A stretch of 42,318 nucleotides of DNA, taken from contig JASEGU010000009.1 in NCBI GenBank assembly GCA_030017835.1, positions 5,100-47,417 of the forward strand, read 5' to 3'. Below the pieces are notes generated by a model. The model saw only the letters and a list, made by a program, of their open reading frames with translations, did not search any database and was not told the origin of the DNA. This document shows positions 34,659 through 42,318 of the stretch, piece by piece (the first letter of the stretch is position 1; every line of letters begins with the position of its first letter). This DNA comes from Actinomycetota bacterium (GTDB taxonomy: Bacteria > Actinomycetota > Aquicultoria > UBA3085 > Oleimmundimicrobiaceae). A program made the translations under genes and the position numbers.

Positions 34659-35456
34659 ATGAAGATAGCCGTAACTGGCAAGGGAGGAGTTGGAAAGTCG
34701 ACTATAGCGGGGGCTTTAGCCAGGCTCTACAAGGATCTCGGGTTCAAAGTCCTGGCCGTCGATGCCGACCCGGACGCCAACTTGGTCTCGGCCATCGGCG
34801 GGGCGGACCAAGACGACAAGATCACTCCCATCTCGAAGATGAAGAATTTGGCCGAGGAGCGAACGGGCGTCAAGCCGGGAACGATCGGCGGAATATTCAA
34901 GTTAAACCCCAAGGTGGATGATCTTCCAGAGACCCTGGCAAAAGACGTGATGGGGGTAAAGGTTTTGGTTCTTGGCGGGGTTGAGGCGGCCGGTTCGGGC
35001 TGCATCTGCCCGGAGAGCGCGCTTTTGAAAAGCCTGGTCAGAAACCTGGTCCTCAAGAGGGAAGAGGTCATCATCATGGACATGGAGGCCGGCATCGAGC
35101 ACCTTGGCCGGGGAACGGCTGCTGGCGTCGATGCCATGCTGATCGTGGTCGATTCCGGAAAGCGCAGTCACAAGACGGCAAAGCGGATAGCCGAACTCGC
35201 TAAGGATATCGGCATCGAAAGGCTCTTCATTCTGGCGAACAAGGTGGAAAAATCAGAAAACTTGGATTGGATCGGCGAGCTCGAAAAGGATATATTAGGC
35301 GGCCAACTCATCGGCATCATCAGCGCAAGCGAAAAGGTGGCCGCCGCAGACATTCAAGGCAGATCACCTTATGATATGGACGCCGACTTTGTTCAAGAGG
35401 TTTCGGCCCTCAAAGAAGAGCTCCAAAAGAGGGTTGAAGGAAAGGGGATTAAATGA
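34659..35456 (+). CDS. cooC: CooC-type nickel-insertion ATPase (copy 2)
   Basis: This 265-residue MinD-like ATPase begins MKIAVTGKGGVGKST with a deviant Walker A motif. The metal-binding CxC is Cys115-Ile-Cys117 in GSGCICPESALL, the form found in classical CooC proteins for CODH, and unlike the GPGCYCYVNN of copy 1. VIIMDMEAGIEHLGRG follows. It starts directly after the core-MetE-like stop (no gap) and is followed by the second nuoE. Two different CooC proteins suggest separate clients such as the CODH C-cluster and the ACS A-cluster, although which serves which is not shown by sequence. Confidence 0.93.
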   Translation: MKIAVTGKGGVGKSTIAGALARLYKDLGFKVLAVDADPDANLVSAIGGADQDDKITPISKMKNLAEERTGVKPGTIGGIFKLNPKVDDLPETLAKDVMGVKVLVLGGVEAAGSGCICPESALLKSLVRNLVLKREEVIIMDMEAGIEHLGRGTAAGVDAMLIVVDSGKRSHKTAKRIAELAKDIGIERLFILANKVEKSENLDWIGELEKDILGGQLIGIISASEKVAAADIQGRSPYDMDADFVQEVSALKEELQKRVEGKGIK

Positions 35457-35465
35457 GGGAGGCCA

Positions 35466-35981
35466 ATGGCTTGCAATTGTGATTGCTCCGGCCCGTCCTC
35501 CAAAGAGAGGGAGAGTCCGGAGCTTGCCGAGATAATCGATAACTTTAAGGGAGAGAAGGGGGCTGCTATCCCCATCCTTCAAGAGGTCCAGAAGAGATGC
35601 GGATATCTTTCCGAGGAGGCCTTGGATTTTGTGGCCCAAAGGGCCAAAATAGAGCTTAGCCAACTCTATGGGGTGGCCACCTTCTACGCTCAGTTCTCTT
35701 TGGTACCGGTGGGAAGGAACGTCATCAGCGTCTGCCAAGGGACGGCCTGCCACGTGGCCGGGGCGAGGAAGATAACTGAAGCTTTGGTCGATGAGCTCGG
35801 AATAGCTGAGGGTGAGACGACCAAGGATTTATCCTTTACGCTGCGCGGCGTCTCATGTCTTGGGGCCTGCAGCTTGGCTCCGGTGATGAAGATTAACGAG
35901 GAGGCCTTTGGCCGCCTGACCGTCAAAGGGGCTCGAGATATAATCAGGCGCATTAAAATGAAGGATAAAAACAACATTTGA
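35466..35981 (+). CDS. nuoE: NuoE/HydC-like [2Fe-2S] subunit (copy 2)
   Basis: This is a paralogue of the protein at 16018-16527, with 171 residues. Cluster cysteines lie in VCQGTACH (about 90-95) and SCLGACSLAP (about 131-135). VQKRCGYLSEEALDFVAQRA and YGVATFYAQFSLVP are typical of the family. GGGAGG precedes the ATG at 35466. acsE is inserted between it and its presumed partner nuoF at 36786, an uncommon order. It probably belongs to the formate dehydrogenase complex ending with fdhA (inference). Confidence 0.92.
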   Translation: MACNCDCSGPSSKERESPELAEIIDNFKGEKGAAIPILQEVQKRCGYLSEEALDFVAQRAKIELSQLYGVATFYAQFSLVPVGRNVISVCQGTACHVAGARKITEALVDELGIAEGETTKDLSFTLRGVSCLGACSLAPVMKINEEAFGRLTVKGARDIIRRIKMKDKNNI

Positions 35982-35996
35982 GAAAGGGAGATTTAC

Positions 35997-36776
35997 ATGC
36001 TTGTAATTGGAGAGAAGATCAACGTCATGTCGAAGGCGCTCGGCCCGGCTATGAGGGAACGCGATAAGGGACCCATCCAGGAGATGGCGTTGGCCCAGGT
36101 CGAGGTGGGAGCCAACATCTTGGATATCAATATCGGTCCGGCCAGAAAGGACGGTCCCGATGTAATGGAGTGGATAGTCGGCGTCGTCCAGGAGGTGGTC
36201 GATGTGCCCCTCTGTTTGGATACGACCAACGCTTTGGCCATGGAAGCGGGCCTGAAAGTCTGCAAGAAGCAGCCGATCATAAATTCGGCCTCCGGCGAGC
36301 CGGAGCGTCTTGAAACGATGATGACCCTGGCCGCCAAATACGGAGCCTCAGTCATAGGCCTCACAATGACCGAAGTCGGCATCCCCCGCGACGCCAACGA
36401 GAGGATGGCCATTGCCGTCGATATTATGACCAAGATGGCCGAAAAGGGCGTTCCGACCGAGAACCTCTACCTTGACCCCTTGATCCTGCCGGTATCGGTC
36501 GCTCAAGAGCAGGCCACCGAAGGGATAGAGTCGATAAAGCTCTTCAAGCAGCTGAATGATCCACCCCTAAAGACGGTGGTGGGCCTGAGCAATATCTCCA
36601 ACGGGGCGCTTCCCGAGGCCAAGCCGATCTTAGACCGGACCTACCTCGCTATGCTGGCCACTGTCGGCTTGGATGCGGCCATAGCCGATCCGCTCGATAA
36701 AGAACTGATGGAAGCGGTCAAGACTATCAGGATCTTGCGCAACGAGGTCCTCTACTGCCACTCCTTCTTAGATTAG
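35997..36776 (+). CDS. acsE: Methyl-THF:corrinoid iron-sulfur protein methyltransferase
   Basis: AcsE transfers the methyl group from methyl-THF to Co(I) of AcsCD, linking the methyl and carbonyl branches. The 259-residue pterin-binding TIM barrel begins MLVIGEKINVMSK, with LDINIGPARKDG, CLDTTNALAMEAGL, INSASGEPERL and VGLSNISNGALPE, all family signatures; the Asn in GLSN is the conserved catalytic residue. The length agrees with Moorella MeTr (262). GAAAGGGAG precedes the ATG. It lies far (about 9 kb) from acsC and about 20 kb from acsD, between nuoE and nuoF copies. Confidence 0.96.
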   Translation: MLVIGEKINVMSKALGPAMRERDKGPIQEMALAQVEVGANILDINIGPARKDGPDVMEWIVGVVQEVVDVPLCLDTTNALAMEAGLKVCKKQPIINSASGEPERLETMMTLAAKYGASVIGLTMTEVGIPRDANERMAIAVDIMTKMAEKGVPTENLYLDPLILPVSVAQEQATEGIESIKLFKQLNDPPLKTVVGLSNISNGALPEAKPILDRTYLAMLATVGLDAAIADPLDKELMEAVKTIRILRNEVLYCHSFLD

Positions 36777-36785
36777 GAGAGAGGC

Positions 36786-38594
36786 TTGAACGAGCTGGAA
36801 AGGGACGAAAAGAAGAGAAGGGTTTTAGTCTGCGCCGGAAGCGGCTGCGTCCTTAGCGGGAGCTCCCTGGTCAAGGTGGCCTTGGAGGATGCCGTGGGCA
36901 GACTCGGCCTAAGCGATGTTGAGGTCACTCTGACCGGTTGCCACGGTTTCTGTCAGCAAGGCCCGATAGTTGTCGTCAAGCCGGAGGGGATATTCTACCC
37001 CATGGTTACAAGTGATTCGGCCGTCCGGATAGCTGAGGAACATCTGGCCGGGGGCCAGGTGGTGGACGATCTTCTCTACGTCGATCCCACGAGCGGAGGG
37101 AAGGTTTCCCTCTATGATGAGATAAATTTCTATAAGAAGCAGACCAGAATCGTTCTCAAGAACTGCGGCCACATAGATCCCGAATCGATAGATGATTACG
37201 TGGAGAGCGGCGGTTACGTGGCCTTGAAGAAGGCCATAAGCGGCATGAGCCCAGATGACGTCATATCAGAGGTCAAGGCAGCCTGCCTTAGGGGCCGGGG
37301 TGGAGCCGGTTTTGAGACCGGGCTCAAATGGGAGCTGGCCAGAAAAGCGCCGGGCGAGATCAAGTACATAATCTGCAATGCCGATGAGGGCGACCCGGGC
37401 GCCTTCATGGATAGAAGCGTTTTGGAAGGCGATCCCCACGCCGTCTTGGAGGGAATGGCGATTGCCGCCTACGGCGTCGGTTCCGCCCAGGGCTACGTCT
37501 ACGTGCGGGCCGAGTATCCGCTGGCCATAAAGAGACTAAAGGTTGCCATCGAAGGGGCCAAGGAGCGCAGTCTGCTCGGCGAAAACATACTGGGGACCGA
37601 TTTTAGTTTTGATATCAAGATCAAGGAAGGGGCCGGCGCCTTCGTCTGCGGCGAATCGACCGCCCTCTCCTTTTCGATTGAGGGCAAAAGGGGAATGCCC
37701 AGGATCACCCCGCCTCGCTCGGTCGAAAAGGGCCTCTTTGGCCAGCCGACCGTCTTAAATAACGTCGAGACGCTGGCCAACGTGCCGGCCATAATCGAAA
37801 AAGGGGCGGCTTGGTTCAGATCTATCGGGACAGAGGGCTCGCCCGGCACCAAGATATTTGCGCTGACCGGCAAGGTCAAGAATACCGGTCTCATCGAGGT
37901 CCCGATGGGCACGAGTCTCTCCACAATCATCAACGACATCGGCGGGGGGGCACCGAATGGCGGCGAGCTCAAAGCGGTTCAGATCGGAGGACCTAGCGGC
38001 GGCTGCATTCCAAAGGAGCACTTGGACCGGCCGGTCGATTTCGATTCCTTAACCGACATCGGGGCCATGATCGGCTCCGGCGGTCTGGTCGCTCTGGATG
38101 AGACATCATGCATGGTCGATCTGGCCAGATATTTTCTGGCCTTTACCCAAGAGGAGTCGTGCGGCAAGTGCATCCCCTGCCGGATCGGCACCAAGAGGAT
38201 GCTTGAGATATTAACGCGCATGGTCAAGGGGAAGAGCTGTGAAGAAGAGCTCACTCTGCTCGAAGAATTGGCCCAAGACATAAAGGTCTCGGCCCTCTGC
38301 GGGCTGGGCCAAACCGCCCCAAATCCGGTCATAACGATGTTAAGATATTTCAAAGAAGAGTTCGTTCAGCACGTAAAAGAGAGAAAATGCGCCGCCGGCT
38401 CCTGCAGCGATCTCATATCTTATGTCATAGATGAAAAGATCTGCACAGGCTGCGGCGTCTGCGTCAAGCGCTGTCCGGCCCACGCCGTTCGCGGCGAGCG
38501 GAAGAAGCCACACACCATCGATCAGGATAAGTGCGTAAAGTGCGGCATCTGCAAGCAGCACTGCGTCTTTGAAGCCATATACATCTCCAAATAA
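36786..38594 (+). CDS. nuoF: NuoF/HydB-like NADH-binding flavoprotein (copy 2)
   Basis: This 602-residue paralogue of the protein at 16514 has the same domain order: thioredoxin-like [2Fe-2S] (CAGSGC near 16; TGCHGFC near 49), FMN/NAD domain (LRGRGGAGFETG, CNADEGDPGAFMDR, GAGAFVCGESTAL), ESCGKCIPCRIGT near 457 and two C-terminal ferredoxin motifs (CTGCGVCVKRCP, CVKCGICKQHCV, about 548-595). It starts at TTG 36786 with GGAGAGAGG upstream. With nuoE copy 2 and fdhA it would form an NAD(P)H-linked, possibly bifurcating formate dehydrogenase. Its N terminus is shorter than that of copy 1. Confidence 0.95.
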   Translation: MNELERDEKKRRVLVCAGSGCVLSGSSLVKVALEDAVGRLGLSDVEVTLTGCHGFCQQGPIVVVKPEGIFYPMVTSDSAVRIAEEHLAGGQVVDDLLYVDPTSGGKVSLYDEINFYKKQTRIVLKNCGHIDPESIDDYVESGGYVALKKAISGMSPDDVISEVKAACLRGRGGAGFETGLKWELARKAPGEIKYIICNADEGDPGAFMDRSVLEGDPHAVLEGMAIAAYGVGSAQGYVYVRAEYPLAIKRLKVAIEGAKERSLLGENILGTDFSFDIKIKEGAGAFVCGESTALSFSIEGKRGMPRITPPRSVEKGLFGQPTVLNNVETLANVPAIIEKGAAWFRSIGTEGSPGTKIFALTGKVKNTGLIEVPMGTSLSTIINDIGGGAPNGGELKAVQIGGPSGGCIPKEHLDRPVDFDSLTDIGAMIGSGGLVALDETSCMVDLARYFLAFTQEESCGKCIPCRIGTKRMLEILTRMVKGKSCEEELTLLEELAQDIKVSALCGLGQTAPNPVITMLRYFKEEFVQHVKERKCAAGSCSDLISYVIDEKICTGCGVCVKRCPAHAVRGERKKPHTIDQDKCVKCGICKQHCVFEAIYISK

Positions 38595-38611
38595 TTGAAG
38601 GGAGCCCAAAA

Positions 38612-39043
38612 GTGAACGTCAAAGATATCATGACCAAGAATCCCATTTCCATATCCGAGGAGGCGAGTCTCAAAAAGGCGGCCGTCATGCTGAAAGAGGA
38701 GAAGGTCGGCTCCCTCTTGGTCGTGGACTCCAACGGCGATCTTGCCGGTATCATAACCGATCGCATCCTAGTCGTTGACGCCATCGCCAACGGCTTTGAT
38801 TTCAACAAGACTCAAGTCAAGGAGATCATGTACGAGAGCATGGTCTCGGTCACCCCGGACATGGAGGCGACCAAGGCGGCCCGCCTATTGGAGGAGCTTG
38901 AGATAAGATATCTGCCCGTCATGGAGGGCAAGAAAACCGTCGGCATCCTCTCCATCTCGGATCTGGCAAATTTCGTCAAGGACTTCATCGACTGCATCCT
39001 GATAGAACTCGGCGCCCGTGTCGTCAAGAGGAGGATCGGCTAA
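38612..39043 (+). CDS. CBS-domain pair protein
   Basis: This 143-residue protein consists of two CBS motifs and little else: MTKNPISISEEASLKKAA, then GDLAGIITDRILV (first), and MYESMVSVTPDMEATKAA, then KKTVGILSISDLANFV (second). CBS pairs bind adenosine nucleotides or related ligands and regulate partner proteins. The GTG at 38612 has AAGGGAG upstream. It is placed between nuoF copy 2 and fdhA and ends 7 nt before the fdhA ATG, so it is probably cotranslated with formate dehydrogenase. A role as an energy-charge sensor for that complex is a guess from position. Confidence 0.88.
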   Translation: MNVKDIMTKNPISISEEASLKKAAVMLKEEKVGSLLVVDSNGDLAGIITDRILVVDAIANGFDFNKTQVKEIMYESMVSVTPDMEATKAARLLEELEIRYLPVMEGKKTVGILSISDLANFVKDFIDCILIELGARVVKRRIG

Positions 39044-39050
39044 GCCCATC

Positions 39051-41738
39051 ATGACGAAGATCAATCTCACGATAAACGGCAAAAATATAGCGGCCGTGGG
39101 CGGCATGACCATCCTGGAGGCGGCCAAGGGAGCGGATATCGGCATCCCCACCCTCTGCCACGATCCGCGCCTCAAGCCCTATGGGGCTTGCCGCCTCTGC
39201 CTGGTAGAGGTCAAGGGGTCCAAGAAGCCGCTTCTCTCCTGCGCTACCAAAGTGACTGAGGGGATGGAGGTAGAGACGGAGACGCCTGCTCTGCTTCGCA
39301 TCAGAAAGACCCTGGTTGAACTGCTCCTTTCCGACCACAAAATAAACTGCGTCACCTGTGAGAGCTCGGGCCGTTGCAAATTGCAGGACTTGGCCTACGA
39401 GTTTGGGATAGAGGATAATCGCTTCATTGGGGAGAGGAACACTTTTAAAATCGAGGATTTTAACCCCTTGATCGAGCGAGACCCAAGCAAGTGCATCCTC
39501 TGCGGCCGCTGCGTTAGAATCTGCGAAGAGGTTCAACAAGACAGCGTCTATACCTTTGCGGGTCGCAGCTTCAGCACGGTGGTGACGACCCCTTATGATC
39601 GCTCCCTAATTCAGACCAAGTGCGAGCTCTGCGGACAATGCATCTCGGCCTGTCCGACGGCGGCCCTCATCGATAAGACAGCCAAGAATCAGGGCCGGAT
39701 TTGGGAGACGAGCGCCACCAAGACGACCTGCCCCTATTGCGGCTGCGGCTGCGAGCTCGAGCTTCACGTGAAAGACGGGCGCATCGTCCGCGTCTCAGCC
39801 GATGTCCAGAGCGGGGTCAATCGGGGCAACGCCTGCGTCAAGGGGCGCTTTGCCATGGGCTTTGTCAATCACAAGGATAGGCTTAAGAACCCGCTCATCA
39901 GAAAGGACGGCAAGCTTACCGAGGCCACTTTCGATGAGGCGATAGGGCTTATCGCCTCCAAATTGGCCAAAATCAAAGAGGAGAGCGGGCCCGATTCGAT
40001 CGGCGTCTTTGCCTCGGCCAGGTGCACCAATGAGGAGAATTATCTTCTGCAGAAGTTTATCCGGGCGGCGGTTGGCACCAACAACATCGATCACTGCGCC
40101 CGCTTGTGACACGCTCCAACGGTGGCCGGTCTGGCCGCAGCGTTTGGAAGCGGGGCGATGACAAATTCGCTCTCCGATATAGCCCAGTCCGATGTCATCC
40201 TGGTCATGGGCTCAAATACCACCGAGAGCCATCCCATCGTTGCCTTGGAGATCAAGCGGGCAGTCAGTGATTTTGGGGCAAAACTCATCGTCATCGATCC
40301 AAGGCGGATAAGGCTGGCCGATTACGCCGACATCTACCTCTCCCAAAAACCCGGAAGCGACGTGGCCCTCCTTAACGGAATCATGCATGTCATAATCGAA
40401 GAGGGTCTGGCGGATCAGGCCTTCACCTTGGCCAGGTGTGAAGACTTCGAAGCCTTCAAAAGGGCGGTCCGCAAATATACCCCCGAACTTGCTGAGGAGA
40501 TTTCCGGCGTCAAGGCCGATGATATCAGAAGGGTTGCCCGCCTCTTTGGAGCGGCCAAAAACGGGGCCATCTTCTATTGCATGGGCTTAACCCAGCATGT
40601 GACCGGGACGGATAACGTCCTTTCGGTGGCCAATCTGGCCATGCTGACCGGAAACATCGGCCGGCCTGGAACCGGGGTCAATCCTTTGCGCGGTCAGAAC
40701 AACGTCCAGGGCGCCTGCGATATGGGGGCTCTTCCCAACGTCTTTGCAGGCTACCAGAAGGTTAGCGATGAGGCGGCCGCCCAAAAATTCGAATCCGCCT
40801 GGGGGGGGAGCCTCTCCCGCAAAGAGGGCTTGACCGTAACCGAGATGATTTGGGCGGCCGCCTCCGGAGGCATCAAGGCCCTCTATATTATGGGCGAAAA
40901 CCCCATGCTCTCCGATGCCGATACCTCCCACGTCGAAGAGGCCCTAAAGAATCTCGACCTTCTGGTGGTTCAAGATATCTTCTTAACCGAAACCGCCGCT
41001 CTGGCCGACGTGGTTCTGCCGGGGGCAAGCTTTGCCGAAAAGGATGGCACCTTCACCAATACCGAGCGCCGCGTCCAGAGGGTCAGAAGAGCTATCCCAG
41101 TGCTTGGTGGGGCAAAAGAAGACTTAAAGATAATCGCCGATCTCTCGGCGGCCATGGGTTATCCGATGGAGTATGCGAGCGCAAGCGAGATAATGGATGA
41201 GATAGCAAAGCTTACCCCAAGTTACGGCGGCATAAGTTATCAGCGGATTGAAACGGAGGGCCTGCAGTGGCCCTGTCCAAGCCCGGCTCACCCTGGAACC
41301 CCTATCCTTCACACAGAGAAATTTGCTCGGGGCCTGGGCAAATTCCATCCCGTTGAATATAAAGATCCAAACGAGGTCGTCGATGAGGAGTATCCCCTCA
41401 TCCTCACCACGGGCCGCCTCCTTCATCAGTATCATACCGGCACCATGACCAGAAAATCGGAAGCCATCGAGGAGGTCTGCGGGGCGGCCCTTCTTGAAAT
41501 AAACCCCAAGGACGCCGAGAGGCTGGGGGTTGAGAGCGGCGATATGGTCAAGGTAACCTCCAGGCGGGGCAGCGTTGAGATAAAGGCTTGCGTAACCGAG
41601 AAGATTCAAAAAGGCGCCCTCTTTGCCCCCTTCCACTTCAAAGAGTCTCCCATAAACCGGCTGACCAACCCGGCTCTCGACCCGGTTGCCAAGATTCCCG
41701 AATTCAAAGTGGCCGCCGTCAAGGTGGAGAAGGTTTAA
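39051..41738 (+). CDS. fdhA: Formate dehydrogenase catalytic subunit, selenocysteine (Mo/W, NuoG-like N terminus)
   Basis: FdhA reduces CO2 to formate (or the reverse) at a Mo- or W-bis-pterin site. One frame runs from ATG 39051 to TAA 41738, 895 residues, interrupted only by TGA at 40107-40109 (residue 353). HCARL-U-HAPTVAGL is the classic FDH active site, so the UGA encodes selenocysteine, and a strong SECIS hairpin follows. Upstream are [2Fe-2S] (near 36-52), a His-Cys cluster (CVTCESSGRC near 97), two ferredoxin motifs (near 148 and 191) and CPYCGCGC (near 227). NPLRGQNNVQGACDMG and the C-terminal pterin domain are typical. An alternative GTG at 39018 overlaps the CBS gene. Partners are inferred to be NuoE/NuoF copy 2. 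Confidence 0.96.
40107..40151 (+). promoter_or_regulatory. UGA selenocysteine codon and SECIS hairpin of fdhA
   Basis: The UGA (40107-40109) is followed by a two-part stem-loop. A lower stem, GCTCCAAC (40112-40119 region) with GTTTGGAAGC (40142-40151), has single-base bulges. An upper stem GGCC/GGCC (40124-40127 with 40133-40136) closes the loop GGTCT. The 11-nt distance from UGA to the upper region and the GGUCU apical loop closely resemble the E. coli fdhF SECIS as I recall it. Confidence 0.82.
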
Positions 41739-41793
41739 AGGCCGCCGCCGCGCCCCGCTCATCAGGAAAGATTAACCTCCGTTAACCTTGCCC

Positions 41794-41816
41794 GGCGCTC
41801 GGTTTTCAGCGCTTTA
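41794..41816 (+). terminator. Possible weak terminator after fdhA
   Basis: GCGCT (41795-41799) and AGCGC (41808-41812) form a 5-bp stem, extended by one G-U pair, with an 8-nt loop and a short T-run (41813-41815). It lies 57 nt after the fdhA stop and before the transposase remnant. The stem is short, so efficiency is doubtful. The surrounding 41739-41890 shows no gene I can support, only TTAACC repeated at 41772 and 41782. Confidence 0.4.
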
Positions 41817-41884
41817 TGTCATATCGACACAATAGCCGCCCTTGCAGGATCTTACGTGTTGCATCATCTAAAAATGTACTCCAA

Positions 41885-41901
41885 GAGGCATTCATTGCCT
41901 C
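41885..41901. repeat. Short inverted repeat at the 3' end of the transposase remnant
   Basis: GAGGCA (41885-41890) and TGCCTC (41896-41901) form a perfect 6-bp stem with a 5-nt loop, overlapping the stop codon of the minus-strand transposase frame (41892-41894). Two copies of AAATGTACT (near 41871 and 41908) flank it. It may be part of an insertion-sequence end. Confidence 0.45.
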
Positions 41902-42290
41902 ACCAGAAATGTACTTGAAAGATCGGGGTTGGCTTCCTCCTTTCTTATCACATTTGTTTTGTTTACGTAAGTCTTAAATAACTTATCTTGAAGCTTGCTA
42001 ATCCGTCTCTTAAGCTCGGCGGGATTCAATGTATTATATGTAGTCGTGAGATTGTCTTTGATTGTCTGATGGACGTCAGGACACTCCAGCAGACGCCGGT
42101 AGGGTGTTTTGGGCTCGTCGTATATCTTTTTGACCTTACTTCCGTTTCGCACCTTCTCGACCAGGCGCATATTCGGCTGAAAGAAGTTGGTGTAGAGTCT
42201 CAAGTACCCGTATATCTCTTTTAGGACTGCCATCTCTTGCTCGGTGTCATGGCGCATATATCCTGGAGTTACCCCGTTTCTGTTGACACC
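41892..42290 (-). pseudogene. C-terminal remnant of an IS481-like (integrase-core) transposase
   Basis: The minus strand is open from about 42290 to a TGA at 41892-41894. Its peptide VNRNGVTPGYMRHDTEQE, then YLRLYTNFFQPNMRL, KVRNGSKVKKIYDEPKTPYR and LNPAELKRRI, matches the C-terminal part of integrase-core transposases of the IS481/ISNCY kind, beginning just at the conserved K/R-N-G segment. A stop in the same frame (TAA, plus-strand 42291-42293) directly precedes this homology, so the catalytic DDE part is missing or in another frame beyond the window. The ATG at 42257 is inside the conserved region and is unlikely to be a real start. The region is more AT-rich than the rest of the window. 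Confidence 0.72.
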
Positions 42291-42318
42291 TTAACTACGC
42301 ACAACGGCTTCTGCCGCT

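Noticed and set aside
40107-40109. Stop codon splitting fdhA into two genes (39051-40109 and 40122-41738)
   Set aside because: The TGA lies in the FDH active-site motif, the frame continues, and a SECIS-like hairpin follows, so it is read as selenocysteine.
1-42318. CRISPR array, tRNA or rRNA genes
   Set aside because: No regularly spaced repeats, and no tRNA or rRNA signatures were seen on reading; a dedicated search was not possible.

Overview
The window carries an almost unbroken set of plus-strand genes for anaerobic CO2/CO fixation. It suggests a strictly anaerobic, acetogen-type bacterium. The evidence is a bacterial-type CODH/ACS (long AcsB), a complete tetrahydrofolate Wood-Ljungdahl pathway, a four-subunit pyruvate:ferredoxin oxidoreductase, and selenoproteins. 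The lysC-asd pair, with an apparent internal LysC beta-subunit start as in Corynebacterium and Bacillus, fits an Actinobacteria- or Firmicutes-like lineage. I cannot fix the taxon from sequence alone. Coding DNA is moderately GC-rich, and about ten genes start with TTG.

Layout. Positions 1-2536 hold the end of porC, then porD, porA and porB, closed by a strong terminator. Positions 2600-5502 hold lysC, asd and a YbaK-like protein whose ribosome binding site and start codon are tandemly duplicated. Positions 5529-9606 form a sensory block: a ferredoxin/[FeFe]-hydrogenase-like/GGDEF fusion, a LytS-type histidine kinase and a LytTR response regulator. A good sigma70-type promoter at 9680-9708 precedes the main block (9759-41738): fhs, acsV, cooC, folD, acsD, nuoE, nuoF, a NuoF-tail protein, a nuoG-like gene, acsA/cooS, acsB, acsC, hdrA, mvhD (selenocysteine), metV, metF, a fused hdrCB, a core-MetE-like methyltransferase, a second cooC, a second nuoE, acsE, a second nuoF, a CBS-domain protein and a selenocysteine-containing fdhA. 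The right end (about 41870-42318) is a minus-strand remnant of an insertion-sequence transposase.

How the genes fit together. FdhA with the second NuoE/NuoF would interconvert CO2 and formate using NAD(P)H and possibly ferredoxin. Fhs, FolD and MetF/MetV carry the one-carbon unit to methyl-THF. HdrA, MvhD and HdrCB probably supply electrons to MetFV. AcsE passes the methyl group to the corrinoid protein AcsCD, which AcsV reactivates. AcsA/AcsB form acetyl-CoA, with CooC-type ATPases for nickel-site maturation, and PFOR can carboxylate acetyl-CoA to pyruvate. The core-MetE-like protein may draw methyl groups for methionine. No hydrogenase catalytic subunit for catabolic H2 use, and no pta/ack, is visible here.

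The least ordinary points are: a selenocysteine MvhD that a standard gene caller would truncate; a NuoG-like subunit with the FDH fold but a destroyed Sec/His site, placed directly before CODH; a stand-alone NuoF iron-sulfur tail; a hydrogenase-like/degenerate-GGDEF sensor; and a duplicated translation initiation region.
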